64,000 bases of DNA from Flavobacteriales bacterium (GTDB lineage: Bacteria > Bacteroidota > Bacteroidia > Flavobacteriales_D > Crocinitomicaceae). Position 1 is the first letter of the stretch, and each line of letters begins with the position of its first letter. The translations under genes were made by a program, and so were the position numbers. This document shows positions 44,980 to 53,373 of this stretch, one piece after another. The notes beneath the pieces are model-generated. The model made no database searches. It was not told the DNA's origin and saw only the letters and a list, made by a program, of their open reading frames with translations. The DNA is taken from NCBI GenBank assembly GCA_947497485.1, contig CANMHB010000005.1, positions 62,001 through 126,000 on the forward strand, read 5' to 3'.

Positions 44980-45402
44980 ATGAAAGTTGTCTGGTCGATT
45001 CAATCAATTGATGATTTGAATCAATATGCTCAAAAGTTTCTAGAATTATTTCCAAATCCACGATGTTTTGCCTTTTCTGGTGAAATGGGAGCTGGAAAGA
45101 CCACTTTCATTCATGCCATTCTTAAAAAACTAGAAATTCAAACGTTCGAAGGTTCTCCAACATTTGCAATAATTCAAGAATACTCGAACGAAAAAGCTCA
45201 AAAAGTTTATCACATGGATTGCTATCGAATTAAAACAATAGCAGAAGCAATCGACATTGGACTAGATGAAATTCTTGACGAGAAAAATTACATATTTATT
45301 GAGTGGGCTGAAAAAATCGAACAATTGCTTCCAAAAGACACAATTTGGCTGTATATTCGTAGTAATGATGAGTTTACACGAGAAATTAGTTTTGAATTAT
45401 GA
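44980..45402 (+). CDS. tsaE: tRNA threonylcarbamoyladenosine biosynthesis ATPase TsaE
   Basis: P-loop ATPase that assists TsaB and TsaD in making the t6A modification of ANN-decoding tRNAs. The Walker A motif is FSGEMGAGKTTFIHAILKKL near residue 32, followed by FEGSPTFAIIQEYSNEK, HMDCYRI near residue 78 and IFIEWAEKIEQLLP near residue 107. The 140-residue length is normal. It overlaps ald by 4 bases (ATGA). Confidence 0.95.
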   Translation: MKVVWSIQSIDDLNQYAQKFLELFPNPRCFAFSGEMGAGKTTFIHAILKKLEIQTFEGSPTFAIIQEYSNEKAQKVYHMDCYRIKTIAEAIDIGLDEILDEKNYIFIEWAEKIEQLLPKDTIWLYIRSNDEFTREISFEL

Positions 45403-46619
45403 TTACTGATCCTGAATTATTGAAATCACTCATTCAGCAAGGCAGTTTATTGCCCAAAGAGGAAATGCTGGAAGTTCAACGCAAAAAGGGGAATTTATTT
45501 TTTGGTATTCCAAAAGAAACCTCCTTTCAGGAACGGCGCGTTGCTTTAGTCCCAGAGGCTGTTTCGCTTTTAATCGCAAATGGACATCGCGTGCGCATTG
45601 AAACAAAAGCCGGCGAGGGCGCAAATTTTTCTGATAATGATTATAGTGAGGCTGGAGCTGAAATCTGTTATGACAGAAAAGAAATTTATGCTTGTGATAT
45701 CATTTTAAAAGTTGCTCCACCATCTGAAGATGAAGTTGACCTTATGGTAGGCGGACAAACCTTTATTTCGGCTCTGCAAATTGCAACGCAACCAAAAGAG
45801 ATTCTTCAGAAATTAATGTCAAAAAAAATCACAGCAATTGCATGGGATTACATACGAGATGAAGAAGGAGTGTTTTCAATCGTTCGAACACTAGGAGAGA
45901 TTGCTGGAACTACCAGTATTTTGGTTGCTGGCGACCTTTTATCTTCATTTGCATCCGGAAAAGGAATGATGCTTGGTGGCGTAGCTGGTGTTCAACCAAC
46001 CGAAGTGGTAATTATAGGAGCAGGAACCGTTGGCGAATTTGCAACCCGCGCTGCGCTAGGACTTGGTGCTTCAGTGAAAGTTTTCGACAATTCATTATCC
46101 CGCTTGCGTAGACTTCAAAACGACATCGGTTCGCGCGTTTACACTTCTATTATTCAACCGAAAGTATTGGCCAAAGCTATTCGAAGAGCAGATGTTGTAA
46201 TCGGTGCACTTCGATCACCAATCGGACGTACTCCGTGCGTAGTAAGTGAAGAAATGATTGAAAGTATGAAACAAGGTTCCGTTGTAGTTGATGTAAGCAT
46301 CGATCAGGGAGGATGTTTCGAAACTTCGCGTGTAACAAATCATATTGAGCCAACCTTTTTGAAACATGGCGTTGTACATTATTGTGTCCCAAATATTTCT
46401 TCAAGAGTTTCAAGAACAGCATCCTTTGCACTTTCAAATATTCTTTCACCAATGATTTTAGAAATGGGCGATAAAGGAGGAGTTGTTGAATTAATCAGAA
46501 GTCAAATGGGTTTCAGAAATGGCGTTTACATTTATAAAGGAATTCTGACGAATGAAGTATTAGGAAAAGTATTTGGACTTAAGTACAAGGATATAAATTT
46601 GATTCTTCCTGGAATTTAA
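45399..46619 (+). CDS. ald: Alanine dehydrogenase
   Basis: NAD-dependent deamination of L-alanine to pyruvate and ammonia. It has the AlaDH/PNT N-terminal domain (FFGIPKETSFQERRVALVPE near residue 35, with the substrate-site Arg and Lys further on), then the Rossmann domain (VVIIGAGTVGEFATRAALGL near residue 203). VVDVSIDQGGCFETSRVTNH near residue 290 is also characteristic. At 406 residues it is about 30 longer than the common form because of an N-terminal extension (about 30 residues before FFGIPKE). It lies between tsaE and the nuclease-domain gene with 4- and 1-base overlaps. Confidence 0.92.
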   Translation: MITDPELLKSLIQQGSLLPKEEMLEVQRKKGNLFFGIPKETSFQERRVALVPEAVSLLIANGHRVRIETKAGEGANFSDNDYSEAGAEICYDRKEIYACDIILKVAPPSEDEVDLMVGGQTFISALQIATQPKEILQKLMSKKITAIAWDYIRDEEGVFSIVRTLGEIAGTTSILVAGDLLSSFASGKGMMLGGVAGVQPTEVVIIGAGTVGEFATRAALGLGASVKVFDNSLSRLRRLQNDIGSRVYTSIIQPKVLAKAIRRADVVIGALRSPIGRTPCVVSEEMIESMKQGSVVVDVSIDQGGCFETSRVTNHIEPTFLKHGVVHYCVPNISSRVSRTASFALSNILSPMILEMGDKGGVVELIRSQMGFRNGVYIYKGILTNEVLGKVFGLKYKDINLILPGI

Positions 46620-47083
46620 TGGACGTAATCCAACCCCTCAATTTACCAAAAACAAACTTGAATTTAACACGTAACGGCAATTCGTTGTCCGTTCAATGTT
46701 TGATTCGAAAAAAGAAAATCATACTTACCCCTGAGGAGTGGGTTCGTCAACACTATATCGCATATTTACACATAACCTTAGGATACAAAATTGAACGGAT
46801 CTCGGTTGAAAAATCACTGAATTATTTCGGTATGAATAAACGGTGGGATATCGTCGTTTACAGCAAAGATTACACGCCTGAAATTCTAATTGAATGCAAA
46901 GCGACTTCCATTAGTTTAAATGAAAAAGTACTCGAGCAAGCACTGATTTACCAAAATAAACTTGGTTGTAAATACATTGCAATTACAAATGGTATTGCTC
47001 ACGCGTATTGGTTTGTTAATCAACAAATAAAGGACATTCAACGGATTGAATCGCTCCCTAATTACAAAAATGAAAGTGATTAA
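46619..47083 (+). CDS. Stand-alone HsdR_N-type PD-(D/E)XK nuclease domain protein
   Basis: A 154-residue protein matching the N-terminal nuclease domain of type I restriction HsdR subunits, but without the helicase part. After PEEWVRQHYIAYL (about 38-50) come RWDIVVYSKDYTPEILIECK, with D77 and the E92-x-K94 pair, and EQALIYQ with Q107-x3-Y111. This is the full PD-(D/E)XK plus QxxxY set, so nuclease activity is plausible. No hsdM, hsdS or hsdR helicase gene is nearby. Such single-domain proteins are common in Bacteroidota and their job is not known to me. It starts on the last base of ald and overlaps the convergent DUF4924 gene by 4 bases. Confidence 0.85.
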   Translation: MDVIQPLNLPKTNLNLTRNGNSLSVQCLIRKKKIILTPEEWVRQHYIAYLHITLGYKIERISVEKSLNYFGMNKRWDIVVYSKDYTPEILIECKATSISLNEKVLEQALIYQNKLGCKYIAITNGIAHAYWFVNQQIKDIQRIESLPNYKNESD

Positions 47084-47631
47084 TTTGGATTAAAATTCCA
47101 GTTTCCAGATCTCATTTTATTATATTCTCGAGATAAATAAGCTAATTGAATCCGCATGTAATCCATTGCTTCTTCTGTTTCTGGACTTATTTCTTGTTTC
47201 CTTACTTTTAATTGAAGTTTCATATACATCGCGTGCAAAAGAACTTCCACATCATGGCGTTGAACCATGTTTGCTTTTTGTTTGAATTCCTCGAGAAAAG
47301 ACTTAGATTGCTCACACAAATTTTTATATTTCTCATCATTTGTAATGGAAATCAATGTATTGTGTAAATAAATTAATTCAATGATTAATTCTTTCAATTC
47401 TTCAAGATGTCCTTCTTTTTCACAACCTTGAGCCTTCATTTGAGATATTAAATCACCGTACCAATTGCGATATTGATTCAGAAAAGATTGATCGGGCAAG
47501 CCTGGTTTAACAAAAACATCAATAATTTGATCTACGTTGAATTGAAACGCACGAATTACATCCTCTATTTGATACATGTATATCAAATATTCTGCAATGT
47601 TTTCGTTTTTTTTCTGTTGAGCAATCAGCAT
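47080..47631 (-). CDS. DUF4924 family protein
   Basis: A 183-residue, almost entirely helical protein that begins MLIAQQKKNENIAEYLIYMY and ends with YMRIQLAYLSREYNKMRSG, the pattern of the Bacteroidota family DUF4924. No signal peptide, membrane helix or catalytic motif is visible; the function is unknown. It starts one base after the Skp-like gene ends, as the last gene of a four-gene minus-strand run. Confidence 0.85.
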   Translation of the reverse strand: MLIAQQKKNENIAEYLIYMYQIEDVIRAFQFNVDQIIDVFVKPGLPDQSFLNQYRNWYGDLISQMKAQGCEKEGHLEELKELIIELIYLHNTLISITNDEKYKNLCEQSKSFLEEFKQKANMVQRHDVEVLLHAMYMKLQLKVRKQEISPETEEAMDYMRIQLAYLSREYNKMRSGNWNFNPN

Positions 47632-47632
47632 G

Positions 47633-48226
47633 TTACTTTAAATCTTTTTCGATTTTATCCTGATTTTCATTCAAAAAATTAATGAACTCTCTTGTTACGT
47701 CCATGGAAGGGTGGATGTAGTTAAGTTGTCCTCCTTGACCATGAATGAGAAGTATATCGATGCCATTTTGCTCACAGTATTTTTTTCCTAGAGCCTCGAT
47801 TTTCTTATTTATAGCTTCTAGTTTTTTTACCGTTTCTTCTTCAATTTTAGCTCCTTGTTCTTGCTGATATTGCATTATTGAAGCTTGCATTTGCTGTGCT
47901 TTTTGTTGAGCCATTGCCATTTCATTTTCAGAAAGCAAACCATTTCTTGCCTCTTGGTCTTTCCTTTGAACAAACGACTCATATTCCCTCGATCTCCTTT
48001 CCAATTCAGACTGAAAAGCCTTTTGCTTTTTAGTAACAGCGGCATCCTCCTTTTTGTAGTATTCAAAACCCTCTTTGATGCTGTCATTACTGTAATAAGC
48101 TATTTTGAGTCCTTTTGGATCCCTAACTTCAATTTTAGGTTTCGTGTCTTTTTTAACTGTTTGCTCATTTCCTCCACAAGAGACTAAAAAGGTGAATCCT
48201 AGAATTAAAAAAATTAAATTTTTCAT
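47633..48226 (-). CDS. Skp/OmpH-like periplasmic chaperone, predicted lipoprotein
   Basis: A 197-residue protein with a lipoprotein signal (LILGFTFLVSCGGNEQ, Cys near residue 17). A short beta segment IAYYSNDSIKEGFEYYKK is followed by a long charged coiled coil (about 60-150), then GIDILLIHGQGGQLNYIHPS and an ITREFINFLNEN-type end (VTREFINFLNENQDKI). This is the Skp/OmpH layout, the trimeric chaperone that holds unfolded outer-membrane proteins. The lipid anchor is unlike E. coli Skp, which is soluble. It overlaps the gene before it by 4 bases. Confidence 0.85.
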   Translation of the reverse strand: MKNLIFLILGFTFLVSCGGNEQTVKKDTKPKIEVRDPKGLKIAYYSNDSIKEGFEYYKKEDAAVTKKQKAFQSELERRSREYESFVQRKDQEARNGLLSENEMAMAQQKAQQMQASIMQYQQEQGAKIEEETVKKLEAINKKIEALGKKYCEQNGIDILLIHGQGGQLNYIHPSMDVTREFINFLNENQDKIEKDLK

Positions 48227-48471
48227 TGATTTAATTTGCTAATGTTTAATAGTTTTTCCCATTCTGTGCGCATAGACAAAAATCGTTCGAGGCAACTTTT
48301 CAGGAAATCATTTGAAATTTGATTAGTTAGTTTTTCGATATCAACCTCTGATTCAGAAACTTTAAATAATTGCTCAAATCCAGCTAATTCAATTTTCAAA
48401 ATAAACTTACCGTTATATTGATGAATTTGAATCAAATAGCGTTCATGAGGTATTTGTTTAACTAATCGCAT
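48223..48471 (-). CDS. Small protein of unknown function
   Basis: An 82-residue protein, MRLVKQIPHERYLIQIHQY at the start, then FILKIELAGFEQLFKVSESE and a helical end (LTNQISNDFLKSCLERFLSM). The start at 48471 is the ATG; a TTG two codons earlier is less likely. No domain is recognised. Tight placement (33 bases after siaC, 4-base overlap with the Skp-like gene) supports a real, co-translated gene. Confidence 0.7.
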   Translation of the reverse strand: MRLVKQIPHERYLIQIHQYNGKFILKIELAGFEQLFKVSESEVDIEKLTNQISNDFLKSCLERFLSMRTEWEKLLNISKLNQ

Positions 48472-48504
48472 GAACAAAATTAAACAATCTTAATTGAACC
48501 TGAA

Positions 48505-48891
48505 CTAAATTAATTCCATTGTAATGGCAGAAAATACGAACGGAACTTTAACCATATGTTCATAATCTTTTCCTACCTCAAGCATATCCATATCTGCTTC
48601 ATGATACGACCAATAAACAACAGCGTCAAATCCACGTTCTTTAAGTTCATTTAATCGATAAAGCATCTGAAGAATTTCCTTCGAAGAAGAAGTATTCAGA
48701 TAATCAATTTGAAAACGAAAACTGGTAACTTTTGCAGGATTTTGAAGATAATTATCAAACCAATTAGAAATTGGCGACCAAAAATCGATTTCTGGATCAG
48801 GAATTAATTTTCCTGAAATCTCAAAATTCCCATTGGATTCAAAGAAAACTTTAGGTGTTGAAGCAGTTGCTATTATAACTAAATCGTTCAT
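48505..48891 (-). CDS. SiaC-family (DUF1987) regulatory phosphoprotein
   Basis: A 128-residue protein with the DUF1987 pattern: IATASTPKVFFESNGNFEIS at the start, GKLIPDPEIDFWSPISNWFD near residue 27, and FQIDYLNTSSSKEILQMLY near residue 60. In Pseudomonas SiaC a Thr in the corresponding DYxNTSSSK stretch (here T67) is phosphorylated by the SiaB kinase and dephosphorylated by SiaA to control a diguanylate cyclase. None of those partners is adjacent. It heads the minus-strand run toward 47080. Confidence 0.87.
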   Translation of the reverse strand: MNDLVIIATASTPKVFFESNGNFEISGKLIPDPEIDFWSPISNWFDNYLQNPAKVTSFRFQIDYLNTSSSKEILQMLYRLNELKERGFDAVVYWSYHEADMDMLEVGKDYEHMVKVPFVFSAITMELI

Positions 48892-49043
48892 TTTTTAATA
48901 AAAAGAGAATGGAAAATTACAAAAAATCGTTTAATCAATAAAAAATATGATCTCTTTTTAATGATCGAATAATGATACAAAATATGCTTTTCGCTATTTT
49001 TCAAACCGTTAGCATAAATTTTTTGTTAAGTTTTCAAGCATTT

Positions 49044-49075
49044 TTGCGTTTTTTTTTGATTATTGTTTAGGTTTA
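49044..49075 (+). promoter_or_regulatory. Possible promoter of the RRM protein gene, with a long leader
   Basis: TTG (49044-49046), 21 bases, then TAGGTTTA (49068-49075), one mismatch to TAnnTTTG. The leader of about 65 bases contains a small hairpin (TTTCG at 49092-49096 pairing with CGAAA at 49101-49105). The rest of 48892-49145 is AT-rich; AAAAAGAGA (48900-48908) and TCTCTTTTT (48951-48959) form a widely spaced inverted repeat of unknown meaning. Confidence 0.35.
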
Positions 49076-49145
49076 AGAAATTTTATCATAATTTCGAATC
49101 CGAAAGTATATTATACAACCTTTTAAATTGTCGATTTAAGTTTTT

Positions 49146-49739
49146 ATGACTAGTATTTTTGTTGCCAAATTAGATTTTGGTGTGACAAGTGAGCAATTAA
49201 AGAAATTGTTCGAGCAGCACGGTAAGGTTTTAAAAGCAAGTGTTGCGACTGACAGAGAAACAGGAAAATCCCGAGGTTTTGCATTTGTTGAGATGGCTGA
49301 TCGTGAGGAAGCAATGTCTGCTATTCGCTCTTTGGACAATCATGTTATTAATGGAAGACCAATTGCAGTGAAAGAGGCTGAAGCGCGAGGAGATCGAGAA
49401 AATCGAGCGCCAAGACCGAATGACTCTAGTCCTAGACCTCCAAGAAGCGAAAGTCAACCGAATGAAAGAAGATCAACAGATTCATTCGTTCCTCCTGTTA
49501 TCCCTGAAATACCAGGTAAAATAGAACCTAGAAAAAAACTTCCGAAAGACAAAAAAACTTCGGATCAGGATAGTGATAACCGCTCCAAAAAACCAAAAAT
49601 GGATGCCTACAAAAAGAGTGGTAAAAACAATCGTTTTTTTGATGACGATGATGAAGACTTCGATGAGGATTTGTTTTCCTATAAAAAGAAGGATGATGAA
49701 GACTTATTTGATGACGAAGACGAGGACGAAGATTTCTAA
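49146..49739 (+). CDS. RRM-domain RNA-binding protein with charged, acidic tail
   Basis: A 197-residue protein. Residues 1-78 form an RNA recognition motif with RNP2 (SIFVAKLDFGV) and RNP1 (KSRGFAFVEM, about residues 41-50), like the small Rbp proteins of cyanobacteria and Bacteroidota. A long disordered Pro/Arg/Lys-rich region follows (RPNDSSPRPPRSESQPNERR, then basic), ending in a strongly acidic tail of Asp/Glu with Phe (DDDDEDFDEDLFSY and onward). Many such genes are induced by cold; regulation here is only guessed from the long leader. It is the first gene of a + strand run. Confidence 0.92.
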   Translation: MTSIFVAKLDFGVTSEQLKKLFEQHGKVLKASVATDRETGKSRGFAFVEMADREEAMSAIRSLDNHVINGRPIAVKEAEARGDRENRAPRPNDSSPRPPRSESQPNERRSTDSFVPPVIPEIPGKIEPRKKLPKDKKTSDQDSDNRSKKPKMDAYKKSGKNNRFFDDDDEDFDEDLFSYKKKDDEDLFDDEDEDEDF

Positions 49740-49781
49740 ATTCAATGCATAGTTCGCGCTGAAATCTTAACTTTGCAGCGC

Positions 49782-51218
49782 ATGTCCTCGAATTACGCTT
49801 TTCATCTAAAACATCCCGTTTTTAAAGTTGTTTCCAAATACATTGAGGAAAATCAACTCGAAGCTTATGTCGTAGGGGGTTTTGTTCGTGATTTATTACT
49901 CGAAAAACCTTCCAAGGACATTGACATCGTAGTTGTGGGAGATGGCACCGAGCTTGCGCGAAAAGTAGCAGACATTCTTCGTGTAAAATCGGTTAGTGTT
50001 TTCAAAAATTACGGCACAGCTCATTTCAAATATAAAGACTTAGACGTTGAATTCGTGGGAGCTCGTAAAGAATCGTACGAATCAAATTCGAGAAAACCCT
50101 ACACAGAAAAAGGCACTTTGAGAGACGACCAATTTCGAAGAGACTTTACCATTAATGCTTTAGCGCTCGATTTACGACCGCAAAATTATGGGGAATTAGT
50201 CGATCCATTTGATGGATTAACAGATTTAAAAAATGGAATCATCCGAACACCTGTCGATCCTGATATCACATTTAGTGATGACCCTCTGCGCATGCTCAGA
50301 GCTATTCGATTTGCAACGAGATTAGATTTCAAAATTGAATCCAATTGCTTAAAAGCACTAAAAAATCAAGCGAATCGATTAGAAATTATCTCCCGCGAAC
50401 GAATATCGGATGAATTAAACAAAATAATTCTAACAAAAACCCCATCGCGCGGCTTCAAATTACTAAACGCGACCAATTTGTTACATCAGTTCTTCCCTGA
50501 AATGATCGCTTTACAAGGTGTAGAAACGATTAATGGGAAAAGTCACAAGGATAATTTTCTTCACACGCTTGAAGTTCTTGACAATCTTGCTGAGAAGAGT
50601 GAAAATCTTTGGTTAAGGTGGGCTGCAATTTTACATGACATAGCAAAACCACCTACAAAACGTTTTGATCCTCAAGTTGGTTGGACTTTTCATGGTCATG
50701 AAGAAATTGGCGCTCGAATGGTTCCGAAAATTTTTCAAAAATTGAAATTACCATTGGATCAGAAAATGAAGTATGTTCAAAAATTGGTTCGACTGCATTT
50801 ACGACCAATTGCTTTGGTTAAAGGATTTGTTACTGACTCTGCCATTAGAAGACTTTTGAATGAAGCAGGTGATGATATCGATGACTTAATGTTACTTTGT
50901 AATGCCGATATAACCTCAAAAAATGAATTCAAAGTAAAGAAATACAAGCAAAACTTTGAGTTGGTATCTGAAAAACTGCGATTGGTAGAAGAAAAAGACA
51001 GAATTAGAAATTTTCAACCTCCAGTTTCAGGTGAGTTAATTATGAAAACCTTTGGAATTGGTCCTCAAGCCGAAATTGGAATTATAAAAAGTCAGATTAA
51101 AGAGGCCATTCTTGAAGGAATTATTTCGAATAATTATCAGGATGCTGTTGCAGAAATGCTACGAATTGGAAATGAATTAGGTTTAGAGGTAAAAATCAAT
51201 CCCGAATTAAAGTTTTGA
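49782..51218 (+). CDS. cca: CCA-adding tRNA nucleotidyltransferase
   Basis: Adds or repairs the 3' CCA of tRNAs. The 478-residue chain starts at ATG 49782 (an in-frame TTG is three codons earlier). The nucleotidyltransferase head has VVGGFVRDLLLEKPSKDIDI near residue 32 (GGxVRD and the metal aspartates), then RRDFTINALALDLRPQNYGE near residue 120 and DPLRMLRAIRFATRLDF near residue 168. An HD phosphohydrolase domain with WAAILHDIAKPPT near residue 280 and FHGHEEIGARM follows. The HD domain marks the family member fused to a phosphatase/phosphodiesterase domain. Confidence 0.94.
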   Translation: MSSNYAFHLKHPVFKVVSKYIEENQLEAYVVGGFVRDLLLEKPSKDIDIVVVGDGTELARKVADILRVKSVSVFKNYGTAHFKYKDLDVEFVGARKESYESNSRKPYTEKGTLRDDQFRRDFTINALALDLRPQNYGELVDPFDGLTDLKNGIIRTPVDPDITFSDDPLRMLRAIRFATRLDFKIESNCLKALKNQANRLEIISRERISDELNKIILTKTPSRGFKLLNATNLLHQFFPEMIALQGVETINGKSHKDNFLHTLEVLDNLAEKSENLWLRWAAILHDIAKPPTKRFDPQVGWTFHGHEEIGARMVPKIFQKLKLPLDQKMKYVQKLVRLHLRPIALVKGFVTDSAIRRLLNEAGDDIDDLMLLCNADITSKNEFKVKKYKQNFELVSEKLRLVEEKDRIRNFQPPVSGELIMKTFGIGPQAEIGIIKSQIKEAILEGIISNNYQDAVAEMLRIGNELGLEVKINPELKF

Positions 51219-51248
51219 TTAATTTTATAGTTGTTACAAAAGAAGTAT

Positions 51249-51803
51249 ATGCCAGGATTAAAATTTAGAGTATTACTTGATTCAGAAAAAAACGAAGAGA
51301 TTTTCCGAGATATTCTGATCGCAGACTCGGACAATTTTGAATCACTTTATCATGCGATCATAAAATCCTTCAATTTCAAAGGAGATCAAATGGCTAGTTT
51401 CTATGTTTCAAATGATGATTGGGACAAAGGTCATGAAATAAGTTTGATGGATATGTCTTACGACGATGATTCAATTGATTCACCTTCGGCAGTTATGAAA
51501 AGTGCTATTATCAAAGACTTTTTGGAAGAGCCCGATCAGAAGTTTATTTTGGTTTACGATTTCATGCGCATGTGGATTTTTCTGATTGAATTAATTGGAT
51601 TCGATCGAAATGACCCTAGCACACCCGAAACAATCCTTTCAGTTGGAAATGCGCCAAGGGAAGAATCAAGAGAGGAAATTGATGAACAACTTTTTGTCGG
51701 TGAAGAACTTGACGAAGAAGAAGAGGATGAATTTGGATTAAATGATTTTGACGATGATTATTCGGATGATGATTTGACTGATTACAACGAATACGAATAT
51801 TAA
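51249..51803 (+). CDS. pRiA4b ORF-3-like protein with acidic C-terminus
   Basis: A 184-residue protein with the pRiA4b ORF-3-like fold: LKFRVLLDSEKNEEIFRDIL, FESLYHAIIKSFNFKGDQMA and SFYVSNDDWDKGHEISLMD. Databases also label this family as an IS1096-element passenger, but no insertion sequence is present. The last 45 residues are almost all acidic with Asp/Glu runs and Phe or Tyr, ending DYNEYEY. The ATG at 51249 is chosen over an upstream TTG at 51231. The function is unknown. Confidence 0.8.
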   Translation: MPGLKFRVLLDSEKNEEIFRDILIADSDNFESLYHAIIKSFNFKGDQMASFYVSNDDWDKGHEISLMDMSYDDDSIDSPSAVMKSAIIKDFLEEPDQKFILVYDFMRMWIFLIELIGFDRNDPSTPETILSVGNAPREESREEIDEQLFVGEELDEEEEDEFGLNDFDDDYSDDDLTDYNEYEY

Positions 51804-51806
51804 TTC

Positions 51807-52520
51807 ATGAATACAACCTCGAACGACCCAATTGGCCAGGCCATTCTGGATTACGCTAAAAACAAAAAACCATTTGACATCATTGTAAGTTCTGATATCT
51901 GCGACGATGACATTATTCCAATAGAGGTACTTTTTCGTTCCTACAAAGAAATGCCCGAAATTGAAAAAAAGGCCATTCAACTTGCTAAAGGATCCGTTTT
52001 GGATGCAGGAGCAGGAACAGGAATTCATTGTAACGAATTGATAAAAAATGGTCACTCTGTTTTTGCCATCGATAGCTCCAAAGGCGCAATTGACTACCTA
52101 AAGAAAACTGGAATTTCTTGTGAACAGAAAAGATTTGAAGAGTTTTCATCTTCCGAAAAGTTCGATACGATTTTAATGATGATGAACGGAATTGGAATTG
52201 CTGGAACACTATCTAACTTGGAAAAAACATTACTTCATGCAAAAAGCCTATTGAAAAAAGGTGGGCAAATTTTATGTGACTCATCAGATGTTCGCTTTCT
52301 GTATGAAGATGAAGATGGTTCCTTGTGGGTGGACTTAAATTCCGAATACTATGGAAACTTTCGTTTTCAAATGCATTACAAAAATATCACAGGTCCCTGG
52401 TTTGATTGGTTGTACGTTGACTATGACAACCTACACAAAGCAGCCTTAAAACTTGGATTCAAATGTTCGAAAATTATGGAACAGGATCATCATTACTTGG
52501 CTCAATTGACATTATTGTAA
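51807..52520 (+). CDS. Class I SAM-dependent methyltransferase
   Basis: A 237-residue Rossmann-fold methyltransferase. Motif I is AKGSVLDAGAGTGIHCNELI near residue 70, motif II is VFAIDSSKGAIDYLKK near residue 85, and the post-motif FDTILMMMNGIGIAGTLSNL lies near residue 125, followed by LLKKGGQILCDSSDVRFLY. The substrate is not identifiable: a small molecule or peptide is possible, since no nucleic-acid motif is seen. It sits three bases after the pRiA4b-like gene. Confidence 0.87.
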   Translation: MNTTSNDPIGQAILDYAKNKKPFDIIVSSDICDDDIIPIEVLFRSYKEMPEIEKKAIQLAKGSVLDAGAGTGIHCNELIKNGHSVFAIDSSKGAIDYLKKTGISCEQKRFEEFSSSEKFDTILMMMNGIGIAGTLSNLEKTLLHAKSLLKKGGQILCDSSDVRFLYEDEDGSLWVDLNSEYYGNFRFQMHYKNITGPWFDWLYVDYDNLHKAALKLGFKCSKIMEQDHHYLAQLTLL

Positions 52521-52521
52521 A

Positions 52522-53373
52522 ATGAACTTTTTCCAACTTTTTGCATTTCTCTTACTTTTTCAAAGTGGTTTTTCGCAAGTCGAAAAGAAAGCGCTTTTAT
52601 GGGAAATTCAAGATCAACAAGGAAAAACACGTTCCTATTTATTTGGGACAATTCACGTAATGGATGAAAATTTATTTTTTCTCCCTAAAAAATTGGAGAA
52701 AACCTTATTAAAATCGAAAACCTTGTGTATGGAAGTTGCCGATTTGTCAGGCGCCAATCTTTCTATGGATAAATTAATGTTAAAGGATAAGACGATTAAT
52801 GATATTTTTTCAAAGGAACAATTAGATACAATTCACGATTGGGCGTCACGAAATTTATTAATGAATCAAAATCAATTTGACGAAAACTTCGGACAAGCAA
52901 AACCATTCTTGCTGATGCAATTTGTTCTTCAGCAATCACTACCTCAAAAAACAAAAAGCTATGAAATTGAGTTTTCCTCGCTCGCCAAAATAAATAAACA
53001 AGAAATAAAAGGTTTAGAAACAATTGATTTTCAATTGTCGATTTTCGATAATATGCCATTGAAAGAACAAGCAAATATGGTAATGGAATCGCTTCGTGAT
53101 GAAAAAAATGCCGCAAAGGTTTTTGATGATATGCAACAAATTTATCTAAGTCAAGATTTGGATTCACTTTTTAATTTTTCGAAACAAGAGTCAACATTGG
53201 AGAATAGAGATTTACTTGAAAACAGGAACATCGATTGGATTCCAAAAATGGAAGCAATGATGACGAATCAAATCGTTTTTTTCGCGGTTGGAGCAGCTCA
53301 TTTAGCTGGCCCAGAGGGTGTAATTGAATTATTAATTAAAAAAGGATATCGTTTAATTCCGATTAAATTATGA
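52522..53373 (+). CDS. TraB/GumN family protein, exported
   Basis: A 283-residue protein with an N-terminal signal peptide (LFAFLLLFQSGFSQ). The TraB/GumN core has SYLFGTIHVMDENLFFLPKK near residue 37 (GTIH motif) and, near the end, FFAVGAAHLAGPEGVIELLI with the second conserved His. Members are thought to be metalloproteases of the Tiki type, but bacterial substrates are unknown. Its end overlaps the FKBP gene by 4 bases. Confidence 0.9.
   Translation: MNFFQLFAFLLLFQSGFSQVEKKALLWEIQDQQGKTRSYLFGTIHVMDENLFFLPKKLEKTLLKSKTLCMEVADLSGANLSMDKLMLKDKTINDIFSKEQLDTIHDWASRNLLMNQNQFDENFGQAKPFLLMQFVLQQSLPQKTKSYEIEFSSLAKINKQEIKGLETIDFQLSIFDNMPLKEQANMVMESLRDEKNAAKVFDDMQQIYLSQDLDSLFNFSKQESTLENRDLLENRNIDWIPKMEAMMTNQIVFFAVGAAHLAGPEGVIELLIKKGYRLIPIKL

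Noticed and set aside
46619..47083. A type I restriction-modification system
   Set aside because: Only the HsdR N-terminal nuclease domain is present; there is no hsdM, hsdS or helicase part, and the flanking genes are ordinary.
51249..51803. Remnant of an insertion sequence because the family is called IS1096 passenger/pRiA4b ORF-3
   Set aside because: No transposase, terminal repeats or target duplication are visible; the gene sits in a tight operon.
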